A DNA stretch of 64,000 bases from Chryseobacterium sp. CY350 (GCF_027945075.1 NZ_CP116034.1:3534001-3598000), one strand, 5' to 3'. Counted from the stretch's first letter, positions 33,904-42,698 are shown. Translations and numbers: made by a program. The notes: generated by a model not told the origin, from the sequence alone.

Positions 33904-35109
33904 TTAGGCCAGTCTTTCGATCAAAGCCATGTAGAAACCGTCGTAGCCTTCGCTAGGCATTACTTTTTCGTCTTTTATTAATTTAAAATCAGGATTGTTT
34001 TTCAGAAATTCTGCCACCTGTTCATTGTTTTCAGAAGGAAGAATAGAACATGTTGCGTACACCATTTTCCCACCTTTCTTAAGGATTTTTGAGTAATCCT
34101 GAATAATTTGCTGTTGTTCTTTTTTAATTCTGTCGATAAACGCCTGATCAATTTTCCATTTGCTGTCTGGGTTTCTTTTTAAAACTCCCAAACCTGAGCA
34201 AGGTGCGTCAATCAACAATCTGTCTGCTTTTTCATGAAGACGTTTGATTACTTTGTTATCAGAAATCATACGAGTTTCGATGTTGTGAGCTCCGGCTCTT
34301 TTTGCTCTGCGCTTTAATTCAGCCAATTTCCATTCGTAAATATCTAAAGCGATAATCTGACCTTTATTGCCCATCAATGCGGCAAGGTGAAGGGTTTTTC
34401 CTCCGGCTCCTGCACAAACGTCGACCACTCTCTGACCTTCTTTTACATCAAGGAAATAGCCAATTTTCTGTGATGTTGCGTCTTGTACTTCAAATAATCC
34501 GTCTTTAAAGGCCGTAGTTAAGAAGACATTCTTTTTTTCTTCAAGCTGTACAGCATCCGGATAATTTTTCACCGTGTAAGCTACTACATCTTCAACGGCA
34601 AGATCTGAAATTAATTCTTTTGCTGAAGTTTTCAATGAATTTGCTCTTAAAACTGTCGGAGCTTGTTCATTCAAAGCTTTCATTTCTTTTTCCCAAATCG
34701 GACCCAGTTCTTTTTCTAAAGTTTCAGCCAACCATTCAGGAATTGAATATTCGATAGATTTTGTAGGAACGGTTCCTTTTTTTAGTTTGGTGGTGATGTC
34801 GGCAATTTTAATGCCTTCAAATTCTTCAAATCTTTTGTAGTTAGTTTTACTATAAAGACAGTAAGCAACAATTAATTTATAAACATTGTCAGGTTTTACG
34901 CTTTCACCCATGTAATATTCAAGGCGTCTTTTCCAACGAATGATATTGTAGAAAATCTCCGAAACAACTGCTCTGTCTTGGCTTCCCCACTTTCTGTGAG
35001 CCTTTAAAAGTCTTTCGATTACTTTATCGGCGTATTTATTTTTCTCAAAAAAAGTTTCTTGTAGAGCATCGTGAATTCCGATGGCCAAGTTTCTGTGTAT
35101 TAATTCCAT
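33904..35109 (-). CDS. RsmB/NOP-type RNA m5C methyltransferase
   Basis: SAM-dependent RNA cytosine-5 methyltransferase, 401 aa. The N-terminal third looks like the NusB-like RNA-binding domain; the catalytic domain starts near residue 225 with VVDVCAGAGGKTLHLA (SAM loop), has LIDAPCSGLGVLKRNPD (motif IV, PC cysteine) near 300, and YATCSILPSENNEQV (motif VI, second Cys) near 350. The target is probably C967-like in 16S rRNA if RsmB, but target cannot be read from sequence. A TATTTTTG box lies at 35135-35142. Confidence 0.9.
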   Translation of the reverse strand: MELIHRNLAIGIHDALQETFFEKNKYADKVIERLLKAHRKWGSQDRAVVSEIFYNIIRWKRRLEYYMGESVKPDNVYKLIVAYCLYSKTNYKRFEEFEGIKIADITTKLKKGTVPTKSIEYSIPEWLAETLEKELGPIWEKEMKALNEQAPTVLRANSLKTSAKELISDLAVEDVVAYTVKNYPDAVQLEEKKNVFLTTAFKDGLFEVQDATSQKIGYFLDVKEGQRVVDVCAGAGGKTLHLAALMGNKGQIIALDIYEWKLAELKRRAKRAGAHNIETRMISDNKVIKRLHEKADRLLIDAPCSGLGVLKRNPDSKWKIDQAFIDRIKKEQQQIIQDYSKILKKGGKMVYATCSILPSENNEQVAEFLKNNPDFKLIKDEKVMPSEGYDGFYMALIERLA

Positions 35110-35134
35110 TATTGCAGTATGCTGTTTGAACTTG

Positions 35135-35142
35135 CAAAAATA
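35135..35142 (-). promoter_or_regulatory. -7 box of the RsmB-like gene
   Basis: On the minus strand TATTTTTG, exact TAnnTTTG, 25 bp before the ATG at 35109. Confidence 0.55.
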
Positions 35143-35232
35143 CGAATTTTAATTGAAATGTTGTAAGTGACAGACTATGAGTAATTTCATCTCATCATAA
35201 ATCACTGTATTTTTAAATATTTAATTTAATCT

Positions 35233-35240
35233 TACATTTG
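35233..35240 (+). promoter_or_regulatory. -7 box of yjdM
   Basis: TACATTTG, exact TAnnTTTG, 15 bp before the ATG at 35256; this supports the shorter start [10 protein letters not shown]. Confidence 0.6.
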
Positions 35241-35255
35241 CAAAAATTTAAAAAT

Positions 35256-35600
35256 ATGAGTGATGTTGTTATCTGTCCTAAATGCAGTTCAGAATTTACC
35301 TACGAACAAGATGATTTAATGGTTTGTTCGCAATGTTTTTATGAGTGGAATCCTAAGGAAACTGCCTCAGAAAGCGAAAACTCTGGGAAAATTTTGGATG
35401 CTAACGGAAACGAACTGCAGGACGGTGATTCTGTGGTTGTAGTAAAAGATCTTCCGGTGAAAGGCGCTCCGAAACCTGTGAAAGCCGGAACTAAAGTTAA
35501 AAATATCCGTTTAAGACCAGAAAGCGATCATAATATAGATTGTAAAATTGACGGTTTTGGTTCGATGGCTTTGAAATCTGAGTTTGTGAAAAAAGCTTAA
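35256..35600 (+). CDS. yjdM: zinc-ribbon protein YjdM (PhnA-like)
   Basis: A 114-aa protein with an N-terminal zinc ribbon, CPKCSSEF and [10 protein letters not shown] (residues 7-33), and a C-terminal SH3-like part ([15 protein letters not shown] to the end) typical of the PhnA/YjdM family. The family name came from phosphonate operons in E. coli, but the alkylphosphonate link has been disputed; function unknown. The start at 35256 is set by the promoter box and by family alignment; an upstream Met would overlap the box. A terminator follows. Confidence 0.88.
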   Translation: MSDVVICPKCSSEFTYEQDDLMVCSQCFYEWNPKETASESENSGKILDANGNELQDGDSVVVVKDLPVKGAPKPVKAGTKVKNIRLRPESDHNIDCKIDGFGSMALKSEFVKKA

Positions 35601-35624
35601 AGAAATTTTCTTCAATAAATATAA

Positions 35625-35655
35625 AAATGCGTTCCGATTGGGACGCATTTGTTTT
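35625..35655 (+). terminator. terminator of yjdM
   Basis: 11-bp stem aaatgcgttcc (35625-35635) with gggacgcattt (35640-35650), GATT loop, then gttttat. Confidence 0.75.
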
Positions 35656-35860
35656 ATAAAAAAAAGGAAAAGATCGGACAGTGTAATCTTCCGAGACTTT
35701 CATTGCTGGAGAAAGCTAATTTCAGTCTTTTTGGTGGAAGAGAATTGAACCAAAAGTTTCCTTATATTGTTGTAATCAAATTTAAAAATATTATTGAAAA
35801 TCAAACAGATAAAACTATTCTTTTTATCCACATACTAACATGATGGATGTGAGGGTTTTG

Positions 35861-36796
35861 TTAACTAAATGTAATTTTTATATCACCATTAATTTTTTCC
35901 TGAGTATAAATGATAAGTTCTTTATTTTGTGAAATAATTTTATTCCAATAATGATTTCCTGCAAAGCGACTTTCTAAAACCTGAGCAGCAAAGCCTTCTA
36001 CTGAAATTTTTATATTCTGCGGAAAGTAGGCGAAATTTGAAATTTTAAAATCTGATTTTTCAGCTTCAGAAAATATATTGACTTCCCCGAAAAGTTTGGC
36101 TACATACTGATTATAAGGGTTTTTGTAGGTTTCTTCGGCGTCATCGGTCTGTATTAATTTTCCGTGGTCAAGAATGACAATCTGATCCAACCAGGGGATA
36201 ATATCCTGAATCTCGTGCGTAGAAATAATGAGAGAAATATTTTTTTCTTTAACATATTTAAAAAGTTTCTCACGAAGTTCTATTTTCCGTGCAAAATCAA
36301 GATGGCTGAATGGCTCATCCAATAAAAGTAATTTTGGTAAAACAGAAAGAGCTCTCGCAATGGCAACTCTCTGTTGCTGTCCACCGCTAAGGTTTTTGGG
36401 AAGTGTATTGGTAAATTCAGATAATCCGACAACATCCAGAAGTTCATTGACGGTTTCTTTTTTCTTCGCTAAATTGATATTTGATATGAATTTTCCGACA
36501 TTTTCAGCAACTGTCGCATAAGGCATTAAGTCAAAATTCTGAGCTACAAATTTCATTTCGGGTTCTCCGGGAACGAGATTCCCTTTTGGTCCCATGAGTT
36601 TTTGACCTTCAAACAAAATTTCTCCTCGCTCCCAGTTCAAAAGTCCGTAAATAAGACTCAGTAAAGTAGATTTTCCGCAACCGCTTTCTCCTGCTAAGGC
36701 AATAATTTTACCTTCATTCAACTTGAGATTGAAATTTTCAAAAAGAGGTTGATCTTTTGTATGTGAAAAATATAAATTGTTTATCTCTAATAGCAT
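35861..36796 (-). CDS. ABC transporter ATP-binding protein
   Basis: Cytoplasmic ATPase subunit of an importer-type ABC system, 311 aa. Walker A GESGCGKST (about 36-44), Q-loop FVAQNFDL (about 87), signature LSGGQQQR (about 138), Walker B LLLLDEPFSHLD (about 157-168) and switch His in STHE (about 193). A C-terminal TOBE-like extension (about 240-311) resembles MalK/PotA-type regulators. No permease or binding-protein gene lies next to it, so its transport partner is elsewhere. A TATTTTTG box ends four bases before the ATG, suggesting a leaderless mRNA. Confidence 0.9.
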   Translation of the reverse strand: MLLEINNLYFSHTKDQPLFENFNLKLNEGKIIALAGESGCGKSTLLSLIYGLLNWERGEILFEGQKLMGPKGNLVPGEPEMKFVAQNFDLMPYATVAENVGKFISNINLAKKKETVNELLDVVGLSEFTNTLPKNLSGGQQQRVAIARALSVLPKLLLLDEPFSHLDFARKIELREKLFKYVKEKNISLIISTHEIQDIIPWLDQIVILDHGKLIQTDDAEETYKNPYNQYVAKLFGEVNIFSEAEKSDFKISNFAYFPQNIKISVEGFAAQVLESRFAGNHYWNKIISQNKELIIYTQEKINGDIKITFS

Positions 36797-36800
36797 AATA

Positions 36801-36808
36801 CAAAAATA
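36801..36808 (-). promoter_or_regulatory. -7 box four bases before a start codon
   Basis: On the minus strand TATTTTTG-TATT-ATG: the box ends four bases before the ATG at 36796, the same geometry as at 13958. Confidence 0.5.
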
Positions 36809-36940
36809 TGGTTTTTACAGTAGACTGGCATATTTTTAGTAATTTAGCATAACGTTAAAATTAGCATAAAAATCGCTGAACAGGGAACTTTTTCAAAATC
36901 TATCATGCGATTTTTAAATTTAAAAAATACTTATTATAAT

Positions 36941-37597
36941 ATGAAAAGAAAACTATTTTCCCTTGCTGTTCCTGTAGTTTTTGCTGCAATAGTGGTATCG
37001 TGTCAGAAAGAAAAACCTTTAACCAATGAGGGAAGCGAGGTTACAACGACAAAGAACGGAAACAAGTACGTGCTGGATACACTAAACAGTAAAATAGAGT
37101 GGAAGGGTTATAAAGTTTTTAAATCTGAAAATACAAGTCATTTTGGGACAATCACGTTTGAAAGTGGTGATGTTACCGTAAATGAAGGAAAGCTGGAAAG
37201 TGGTAAATTTGTTGCAGATATGAATTCTCTCACTTCCGTTGATCTTAAAGATGATGCAGAAAATTTAAATAAACTGAATGGTCATCTGAAAAGTGGCGAT
37301 TTCTTTGAAACAGAAAAGTTTCCTACCGCATCATACGAAATTACTAAAGTAACTCCTTCTGCCGAAGGTGATTACAATACATTATTAGATGGTAATCTTA
37401 CGATAAAAGGAATTACAAAACCTTTGCAGTTTAAAGCGAATGTTTCTGTAAGTGAAGGATTGGTAAGCATTGCTACTGAACCAAAAGATATTATGAGACA
37501 AGAATTTGGAGTGAACTTTAAAAGTCCGGCTGAAAATGGCGTGATTAAAGACGAAGTAACGCTTCAGATTAATATAAAAGCTATAGAGAAAAAATAG
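36941..37597 (+). CDS. YceI family lipoprotein
   Basis: A 218-aa lipoprotein with lipobox VVSC (about residue 21) and a YceI-like lipocalin domain: WKGYKVFKSENTSHFGTI near 55-72, then the family stretch LNKLNGHLKSGDFFETEKFP near 115-134 and DGNLTIKGITKPL near 158. YceI proteins bind isoprenoid or other amphipathic ligands in the periplasm; the ligand here is unknown. Start MKRKLFSLAV at 36941 gives a clean signal peptide; an upstream Met would not. A 39-aa membrane ORF follows 6 bp later. Confidence 0.88.
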   Translation: MKRKLFSLAVPVVFAAIVVSCQKEKPLTNEGSEVTTTKNGNKYVLDTLNSKIEWKGYKVFKSENTSHFGTITFESGDVTVNEGKLESGKFVADMNSLTSVDLKDDAENLNKLNGHLKSGDFFETEKFPTASYEITKVTPSAEGDYNTLLDGNLTIKGITKPLQFKANVSVSEGLVSIATEPKDIMRQEFGVNFKSPAENGVIKDEVTLQINIKAIEKK

Positions 37598-37603
37598 TTT
37601 CTG

Positions 37604-37723
37604 ATGAATTCTTACGAAGGCACTTATGATTTCGGATCTTCCATCGCTCCATCAATTATTTGCGGAATAGTATTTTTGGTAATTTATTTTACCATTCGTT
37701 ATATCAGGAAAAGGAAAAAGTAA
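37604..37723 (+). CDS. 39-aa single-pass membrane protein
   Basis: Starts MNSYEGTYDFGSSIAPS, has one transmembrane helix (about 13-31, IAPSIICGIVFLVIYFT), and ends in the basic tail RYIRKRKK, a typical small inner-membrane protein topology. It lies 6 bp after the YceI gene and before a terminator, so it is probably co-transcribed. It is too short for most gene finders but has good codon structure and charge pattern. Confidence 0.6.
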   Translation: MNSYEGTYDFGSSIAPSIICGIVFLVIYFTIRYIRKRKK

Positions 37724-37741
37724 TTTTGAAAAAATAAGACC

Positions 37742-37767
37742 ATCTGTCTGCAAAGGCAGATTTTTTT
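37742..37767 (+). terminator. terminator after YceI/small membrane protein
   Basis: Stem atctgtc (37742-37748) with ggcagat (37755-37761), one G-U pair, then tttttt. Confidence 0.75.
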
Positions 37768-37793
37768 ATGATAATTTTTAATTGGAAAAACCT

Positions 37794-37801
37794 TATTTTT
37801 G
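37794..37801 (+). promoter_or_regulatory. -7 box of pheS
   Basis: TATTTTTG, exact TAnnTTTG, 28 bp before the ATG at 37830; it lies within the longer in-frame reading and so supports the start MTEKIEELL. Confidence 0.6.
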
Positions 37802-37829
37802 CATTTACGTTTTTGAAAGGGTTAATATA

Positions 37830-38840
37830 ATGACAGAAAAGATAGAAGAATTACTGATCGAAGTAAACAGCTTCAACGCGACATCCAAAGATGAAATTGA
37901 GAATTTCCGAATCAGGTTTAATGGCAAAAAAGGAGTTTTAAATGATTTTTATGAAACATTAAAAACTATTCCCAACGACCAGAAAAAAGATTTCGGACAG
38001 AAAATCAATACTCTGAAGCAGGCTGTTGCAGCCAAATTAGAAGACTTTAAAAGTACTTCTGAATCTTCTGTAATTCTGGAAAAAGAAGATCTTACCAGGC
38101 CAGCTTTCCCGTTAGATTTAGGATCAAGGCATCCTATCAATCTGGTAAAGAACAGAATTATTGAAATCTTCAAATCTATAGGATTTGCCGTAGCAGACGG
38201 TCCGGAGATTGAAGATGACTGGCATAATTTTACTGCTCTGAATTTACCGGAATATCATCCGGCTAGAGATATGCAGGATACTTTTTTCATAGAACAAAAC
38301 CCTGATATACTGTTAAGGACACATACTTCTTCGGTTCAGATTCGTTATATGGAAGAAAATCAACCGCCAATAAGGATTTTGTCTCCCGGAAGAGTCTTTA
38401 GAAATGAAGCGATATCTTCTCGTTCGCACTGTATTTTCCATCAAATTGAAGGATTGTATATTGATGAAAAGGTAAGTTTTGCAGATATGAAACAGACGAT
38501 TCAGTTCTTTACGACAGAACTTTTCGGAAAGTCAAAAATAAGAATGAGACCTTCCTATTTCCCGTTTACAGAGCCAAGTGCAGAGATTGATGTCTATTGG
38601 GGTTTAAATTCTGAAACAGACTACAGAATTACGAAAGGAACAGGCTGGCTGGAAATTATGGGTTGCGGAATGGTAGATCCGGCAGTTTTGAAAAATGTAA
38701 ATATCGATTCCGAAAAATATTCGGGTTATGCTTTCGGAATGGGCATTGAGAGAATTACAATGCTTCTTTACCAAATGAGCGATATCAGGATGTTCTTTGA
38801 AAATGACAAAAGAACACTAGAACAGTTTAAGACATTATAA
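37830..38840 (+). CDS. pheS: phenylalanyl-tRNA synthetase alpha subunit
   Basis: Catalytic alpha subunit of the alpha2-beta2 class II enzyme that charges tRNA-Phe. 336 aa. Coiled-coil N-terminus (about 1-85), then class II motifs: motif 1 with [19 protein letters not shown] near 110, motif 2 as [21 protein letters not shown] near 190-210, and motif 3 with [16 protein letters not shown] near 307. No pheT lies next to it, which is usual in many Bacteroidota. A terminator follows directly. Confidence 0.96.
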   Translation: MTEKIEELLIEVNSFNATSKDEIENFRIRFNGKKGVLNDFYETLKTIPNDQKKDFGQKINTLKQAVAAKLEDFKSTSESSVILEKEDLTRPAFPLDLGSRHPINLVKNRIIEIFKSIGFAVADGPEIEDDWHNFTALNLPEYHPARDMQDTFFIEQNPDILLRTHTSSVQIRYMEENQPPIRILSPGRVFRNEAISSRSHCIFHQIEGLYIDEKVSFADMKQTIQFFTTELFGKSKIRMRPSYFPFTEPSAEIDVYWGLNSETDYRITKGTGWLEIMGCGMVDPAVLKNVNIDSEKYSGYAFGMGIERITMLLYQMSDIRMFFENDKRTLEQFKTL

Positions 38841-38863
38841 TCAATTTATAATTAAATTAATTG

Positions 38864-38898
38864 AATTCCTGTAAAATGCTTTTTTACAGGAATTTTTT
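38864..38898 (+). terminator. terminator of pheS
   Basis: 13-bp stem aattcctgtaaaa (38864-38876) with ttttacaggaatt (38882-38894), followed by ttttat. Confidence 0.8.
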
Positions 38899-38927
38899 AT
38901 TACTTTTATAAGAATAATACACAAAGG

Positions 38928-40646
38928 ATGTTTAAAAAGATGTTGAATTTTAAGTTGAGAAAAATTGTTCTTTATTCTCTTATTATATGTATTTTACTGA
39001 TACAGGTTACGGTAGCCGCATTTTTCTATAATGAATTTGTAAACCGGAAAAATTTAACTTTTATCGAAAACCAGCTGAAGGAAGTTCAAAAACTGGAAAA
39101 TCTCACAGATAATTCTCGGGAAGAGCTTGTAAATGCGCAAGGTTTTTTCCAGCAATATGTGGTCACAAACAATGATAAACACTTAAAATCTTATTTTAAA
39201 TCTGTAGATAAACTCACGAAAACTTTAGACAGCATTAATCATTTTAAGTATAAAAACCCTAAGTTGAAGAAGGTTTTCACTTCAATTAAAAATGATTCTC
39301 TGGAAGTGAAAAATCTAAAACTTCTTGCAGATTCTACCTACCAGATTTCTACAAATTCAAATTTTAAAACCCGTGATGAGGTTCCAAAGCTTAAGAAATT
39401 TGATTATGATTTTAATTTCGATAAGTTTGAGGTACAGAGAACAACATATGTAGATCCTGTAAAAAAGAAAGGCTTACTTGGTCGTCTCGGAGATGCAATT
39501 GCCGGAAAAGAAAATGTAAGAAAAGACAGTGTAGTCGTTACGGTGAAAAATGGCATTGTTCCCGTTGCGAGCAGAATAAAAAGTGAGATGGACAGTGTTC
39601 TGAATCTTGTAAATAACCATTATACCAGAGAAATTCAGAAGATACAATACAACGTGACCAAAAAAGAAAATAACAGCGGTAAATTCTACACCACTTTTAA
39701 TCATCTTTTGGTGTACAGCAATGAGTTGATGAATATCTACGAGTTTGCAGTAAAAGATTCTAAATCTAAACTTGAACAAGAATATGCCGATCAAAATTCT
39801 GAGAGTAATAAAATCAGAAAATATCTCGTATTGGGATTGATGATCTTGATGTTTGTTGTATCGGTTTTGATCATGTATTTTACCAGAATAGCCTTTATCT
39901 ACGAAAAAAAGCTAAATTCTGCCAACAGACAAATCAAAGAAAATTTAAATTTTAAAAATAGAATATTAGGGATGTTAAGCCATGAATTGAGGTCACCGCT
40001 GAAAATTATTGGTATATTTATTAATAGAATTAATAAGAAAACAACTGACGAAAGCATCAAAGAATATCTGAAGTCAATAAGTTTTACCAATAATACTTTG
40101 TTAATGCAAGCAAATCAAATTCTTGAATATACTAAAAATCAGCATGTTGAAAATAAATTAAATCCTGCAGTTTTCAATCTTAGTAACGAGATTGATTCTA
40201 TTCTAAATTCTATAGAACCTTATATTCAGACGAGAAACAATAAATTTATTGTTCATAAAAATATTGATGCTGATCTGGTTGTCTTCACTGATTGCACCAA
40301 AATCAATCAACTTTTCATGAATATTCTTGGAAACGCAAATAAATTTACTGAGAACGGAGAGATTTCGGTAACAACTTCTACAGAACCTGTTGATGAAAAT
40401 ACAGTTGCGCTGGTTACGAAGATTACTGATTCCGGAGTTGGTATTTCGAAATCAGATTTAGAAAAGATCTTCGAGCCATATTACCAAGGAATCATTTCTG
40501 ATGAAGTTGAAAACCTGGGAGCCGGCCTTGGTTTAAGTCTTTGTAAAGAGCTTGTAGAGCTGTATTCCGGGAAAATATCCGTTGAAAGCGAGTTACAACA
40601 TGGTACAACTGTTTACTTTACTTTAAATTTAAATATCAGCAAATGA
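38928..40646 (+). CDS. sensor histidine kinase
   Basis: Membrane-bound kinase of 572 aa. The first transmembrane helix is at about 12-34 and the second near 297-320, framing a mostly helical periplasmic domain of about 260 residues, not a PAS domain. The cytoplasmic part has HisKA with the phospho-acceptor in MLSHELRSPLK (His352) and an HATPase_c domain with N-box NILGNANKF, G1 DSGVGI and G2 LGAGLGLSLCKEL. The stop overlaps the start of the LuxR-type response regulator by four bases, so they form one signalling pair. Stimulus unknown. Confidence 0.92.
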   Translation: MFKKMLNFKLRKIVLYSLIICILLIQVTVAAFFYNEFVNRKNLTFIENQLKEVQKLENLTDNSREELVNAQGFFQQYVVTNNDKHLKSYFKSVDKLTKTLDSINHFKYKNPKLKKVFTSIKNDSLEVKNLKLLADSTYQISTNSNFKTRDEVPKLKKFDYDFNFDKFEVQRTTYVDPVKKKGLLGRLGDAIAGKENVRKDSVVVTVKNGIVPVASRIKSEMDSVLNLVNNHYTREIQKIQYNVTKKENNSGKFYTTFNHLLVYSNELMNIYEFAVKDSKSKLEQEYADQNSESNKIRKYLVLGLMILMFVVSVLIMYFTRIAFIYEKKLNSANRQIKENLNFKNRILGMLSHELRSPLKIIGIFINRINKKTTDESIKEYLKSISFTNNTLLMQANQILEYTKNQHVENKLNPAVFNLSNEIDSILNSIEPYIQTRNNKFIVHKNIDADLVVFTDCTKINQLFMNILGNANKFTENGEISVTTSTEPVDENTVALVTKITDSGVGISKSDLEKIFEPYYQGIISDEVENLGAGLGLSLCKELVELYSGKISVESELQHGTTVYFTLNLNISK

Positions 40647-41287
40647 GTCAGTTAGAAAGCGGTACGGTAAATATTCTTCTTGCGGATGATCACAGCCTCA
40701 TCAGACAGGGCATTTCGTTTATTCTGGAAGATGTATTTCAGAATCATATTGTGCATCATGCTTCAAATCTACAGCAGACTTTAGATGTCGTGAGAATTAA
40801 TGAAATTGATATTGCCATCATTGATGCTCATTTTCCAGATGGCAACAGTCTCACTATTGTGCCCGAAATAAAAAAAATACGTTCGGAAACTAAAATTCTG
40901 ATCTTCACAGGAATTGATGAAAGTTCGCATTCTCTCAAGTTTCTTAATGCAGGAGCCAATGGTTTTCTGAGTAAAATGAGCGAAGAAGAAGAAATAAAGC
41001 GTGCAATTTTTAAAATGAAAGAAGAGGGCGAGTATATTTCTGCTACTACGCAGATCTTGCTTATGAATTCTCTTAAAGACAGAAATCTTATCAATCCTTT
41101 ATTTAGCCTTACGGATAGAGAGCGCCAGATCGCCGATATGTATGCGAAAGGATTAGGGAATTTGGAAATTGCTAACCTTCTTGATCTAAGGCAAAACACC
41201 GTCAGCACTACAAAGAAAAGAATATTCGAAAAACTGAAAGTTGATAATCTTGCAGAATTGATAGAGCTGGTAAAAGATCATCAATAA
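40643..41287 (+). CDS. LuxR/NarL-type response regulator
   Basis: Two-component response regulator, 214 aa. Receiver domain about 9-130 with acidic pair DD15-16, phospho-acceptor Asp61 in IIDAHFPDG, and the later conserved Lys in FLSKMSEEE. The C-terminal HTH (about 148-210, LTDRERQIADMYAKGLGNLE and VSTTKKRIFEKL) is LuxR/FixJ-like. It probably activates or represses genes in response to the kinase encoded upstream. The gene is followed by a hairpin and then by the RNA candidate at 41430. Confidence 0.92.
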   Translation: MSQLESGTVNILLADDHSLIRQGISFILEDVFQNHIVHHASNLQQTLDVVRINEIDIAIIDAHFPDGNSLTIVPEIKKIRSETKILIFTGIDESSHSLKFLNAGANGFLSKMSEEEEIKRAIFKMKEEGEYISATTQILLMNSLKDRNLINPLFSLTDRERQIADMYAKGLGNLEIANLLDLRQNTVSTTKKRIFEKLKVDNLAELIELVKDHQ

Positions 41288-41355
41288 AAAAAATATGAAT
41301 ACGTCTCCAGAAATGCGTTCTCAAAATCGTTTCTAAATATTCAAAAAAAACAACT

Positions 41356-41377
41356 TTTGTAGATAAATATCTACAAG
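41356..41377 (+). terminator. hairpin after the two-component genes
   Basis: Perfect inverted repeat ttgtagata-aa-tatctacaa, near 41357-41376. No T-run follows, so termination here is only likely, not certain. Confidence 0.45.
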
Positions 41378-41409
41378 TCTTGCGACATTTATCTATGCGT
41401 CTTGCTGGG

Positions 41410-41437
41410 TTTGTATATTCATATCTTAGTACTTTTG
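41410..41437 (+). promoter_or_regulatory. promoter of the structured RNA candidate
   Basis: -33 TTTG (41410-41413), 16-bp spacer, -7 TACTTTTG (41430-41437). The exact -7 box is in a region with no gene downstream for more than a kilobase on this strand. Confidence 0.55.
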
Positions 41438-41538
41438 TATTAAGATTAATGAAGACGATTAATCCTAACAAAAACACATTTTTAAGAAAAATTTATTACC
41501 GACACTTTAACTCTTGAGTTGGGGAGGTAAAAACACAA

Positions 41539-41592
41539 ATGAAGAAAAAAAAGGTAGTTTTTTACAGAGTCGAAAGACTCTGTAAATACTAA
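41539..41592 (+). CDS. 17-codon ORF inside the RNA candidate
   Basis: Reads MKKKKVVFYRVERLCKY and stops with TAA; a strong Shine-Dalgarno (GGGGAGGT) ends ten bases upstream. The last eleven codons form the GAAA-capped hairpin, so the sequence may be kept for structure, for translation, or for both. It has the same length as the ORF at 32048-32101. Confidence 0.35.
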   Translation: MKKKKVVFYRVERLCKY

Positions 41593-41756
41593 CTTTAAAA
41601 ATTAGATCGAAACATTCTAAAAACACAATTGTTGAAATCCTTAGTATAGTCGCAGAGCATTTGCTCTGTGACAGATACAGGAAAATTCAGAAGATTCTGA
41701 ATGGTAATTTTATTAAATAGTCAAATAATAACTATACTATATTAGCCTTTTTTTTT

Positions 41757-41786
41757 AAAAGCGATTTCTGAAAAGAAATCGCTTTT
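41757..41786. terminator. bidirectional terminator
   Basis: 13-bp stem aaaagcgatttct (41757-41769) with agaaatcgctttt (41774-41786), GAAA loop; T-rich on both strands. It serves the DUF3108 gene (minus) and the RNA candidate (plus). Confidence 0.85.
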
Positions 41787-41806
41787 GTTTTCTGTTATTT
41801 ATAAGA

Positions 41807-42577
41807 CTACTTATTAAACTTTAAAGGATATTTTACATTTTTAAAATCATCAATACTTGCTTTCAGAGAGCCAACTGCTAATTCGGCTTTCAGGAGAAGA
41901 GGAATATGATTAGCATCATTGGAAACCCACATCGTAACGCCTTCTTTTTCTTTAAAAACCCTGCCGCTTTTTACTGACGGAATTATTTTTAAAGCATTAA
42001 TGGTACCGAATTTAGTCTTTAAATTCTCAGTCCCCACTACTTTTAGCTGAAAAGGAAACATTTCGTCGTCTATCCACACATTCATATTAAAAACAGTGCC
42101 TGTTCTGAGTTCTGCTGGTGTTTTACTTCTTAAAAAATAGAAGCATGAGAGCATATCCTGAACGCCTTGTACAGATTTTATGGTTTTAGATCCGTTAGCA
42201 GGATTTTTCTTATCTGTTAAAATCAAAGTGTGATTACTGTGATTAAAAACAGTCTGAAGATGCTGTGTGTAACTTCCTTCTTTTACATTTCTCACATAAT
42301 AACTTGGGAGCTCAGTCTGCATATTGATATAACTTTCGTAAAGATCTTCAACCTTAAAAAAAGCTTTTACGGCTCCGCTTGTATAGCCTGTTCCTTTCAC
42401 ATATAAATGCGGAACACCTTTATAATTTGTCTTTTTTGCAGTAAGATTAGCTGATCCTGCCGTCAAAAAACCATAGTGAATTCGTAGTGTTAAAGACTCT
42501 CCATCATTAATATTTGTTATTTGGCCATGACCAAGAAAAAAAACAAATATTGCAATTATACATAATAATTTATTCAT
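41807..42577 (-). CDS. DUF3108 domain protein, secreted
   Basis: A 256-aa protein with signal peptide (residues 1-19, ending FLGHGQ). The mature part matches DUF3108: SLTLRIHYGFLTAGSANLTA at the start and FGTINALKIIPSVKSGRVFK near 190, with the closing IPLLLKAELAVGSLKASID. Proteins of this family are periplasmic and of unknown function, possibly lipid- or envelope-related. The ATG is preceded at four bases by a degenerate -7-like sequence (AAAATTTG), so the mRNA may be leaderless. Confidence 0.88.
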   Translation of the reverse strand: MNKLLCIIAIFVFFLGHGQITNINDGESLTLRIHYGFLTAGSANLTAKKTNYKGVPHLYVKGTGYTSGAVKAFFKVEDLYESYINMQTELPSYYVRNVKEGSYTQHLQTVFNHSNHTLILTDKKNPANGSKTIKSVQGVQDMLSCFYFLRSKTPAELRTGTVFNMNVWIDDEMFPFQLKVVGTENLKTKFGTINALKIIPSVKSGRVFKEKEGVTMWVSNDANHIPLLLKAELAVGSLKASIDDFKNVKYPLKFNK

Positions 42578-42670
42578 AATACAAATTTTACAAAAACACT
42601 GCCATATAAACGCGGCTTTGTTACATACGAGATTTGATAAATCTCAGTTTTTTATTTAATTCAATTAAAA

Positions 42671-42698
42671 TTGCTTCGCATTAAAATTAGTAAATTTG
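42671..42698 (+). promoter_or_regulatory. complete -33/-7 promoter of the reductase gene
   Basis: TTG (42671-42673), a 17-bp spacer, and TAAATTTG (42691-42698): the best full match to the Bacteroidota promoter in this window. Confidence 0.75.

Larger units (their letters stand above)
41443..41790 (+). ncRNA. candidate structured small RNA with SD-led mini-ORF
   Basis: About 345 nt between a promoter-like sequence and a strong terminator. It holds, in order: aactc-tt-gagtt; GGGGAGGT at 41521-41528 with an ATG ten bases later and a 17-codon ORF (41539-41592); a perfect 11-bp stem capped by a GAAA tetraloop (41561-41571 with 41576-41586) within the ORF; a hairpin at 41651-41670 (cgcagagca / tgctctgtg); ttcagaa-ga-ttctgaa (41686-41701); and the terminator at 41757. 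No resemblance to tmRNA, RNase P, 6S or SRP RNA. The start region repeats the module at 32048-32140. Confidence 0.5.

Noticed and set aside
35649..35843. 64-aa plus-strand ORF
   Set aside because: It begins in the yjdM terminator, has no family resemblance, and lies in AT-rich spacer; probably chance.
41443..41790. tmRNA, 6S, RNase P or SRP RNA
   Set aside because: None of the conserved cores of these RNAs is present; the tmRNA idea came from the mini-ORF, but no tRNA-like ends are seen.
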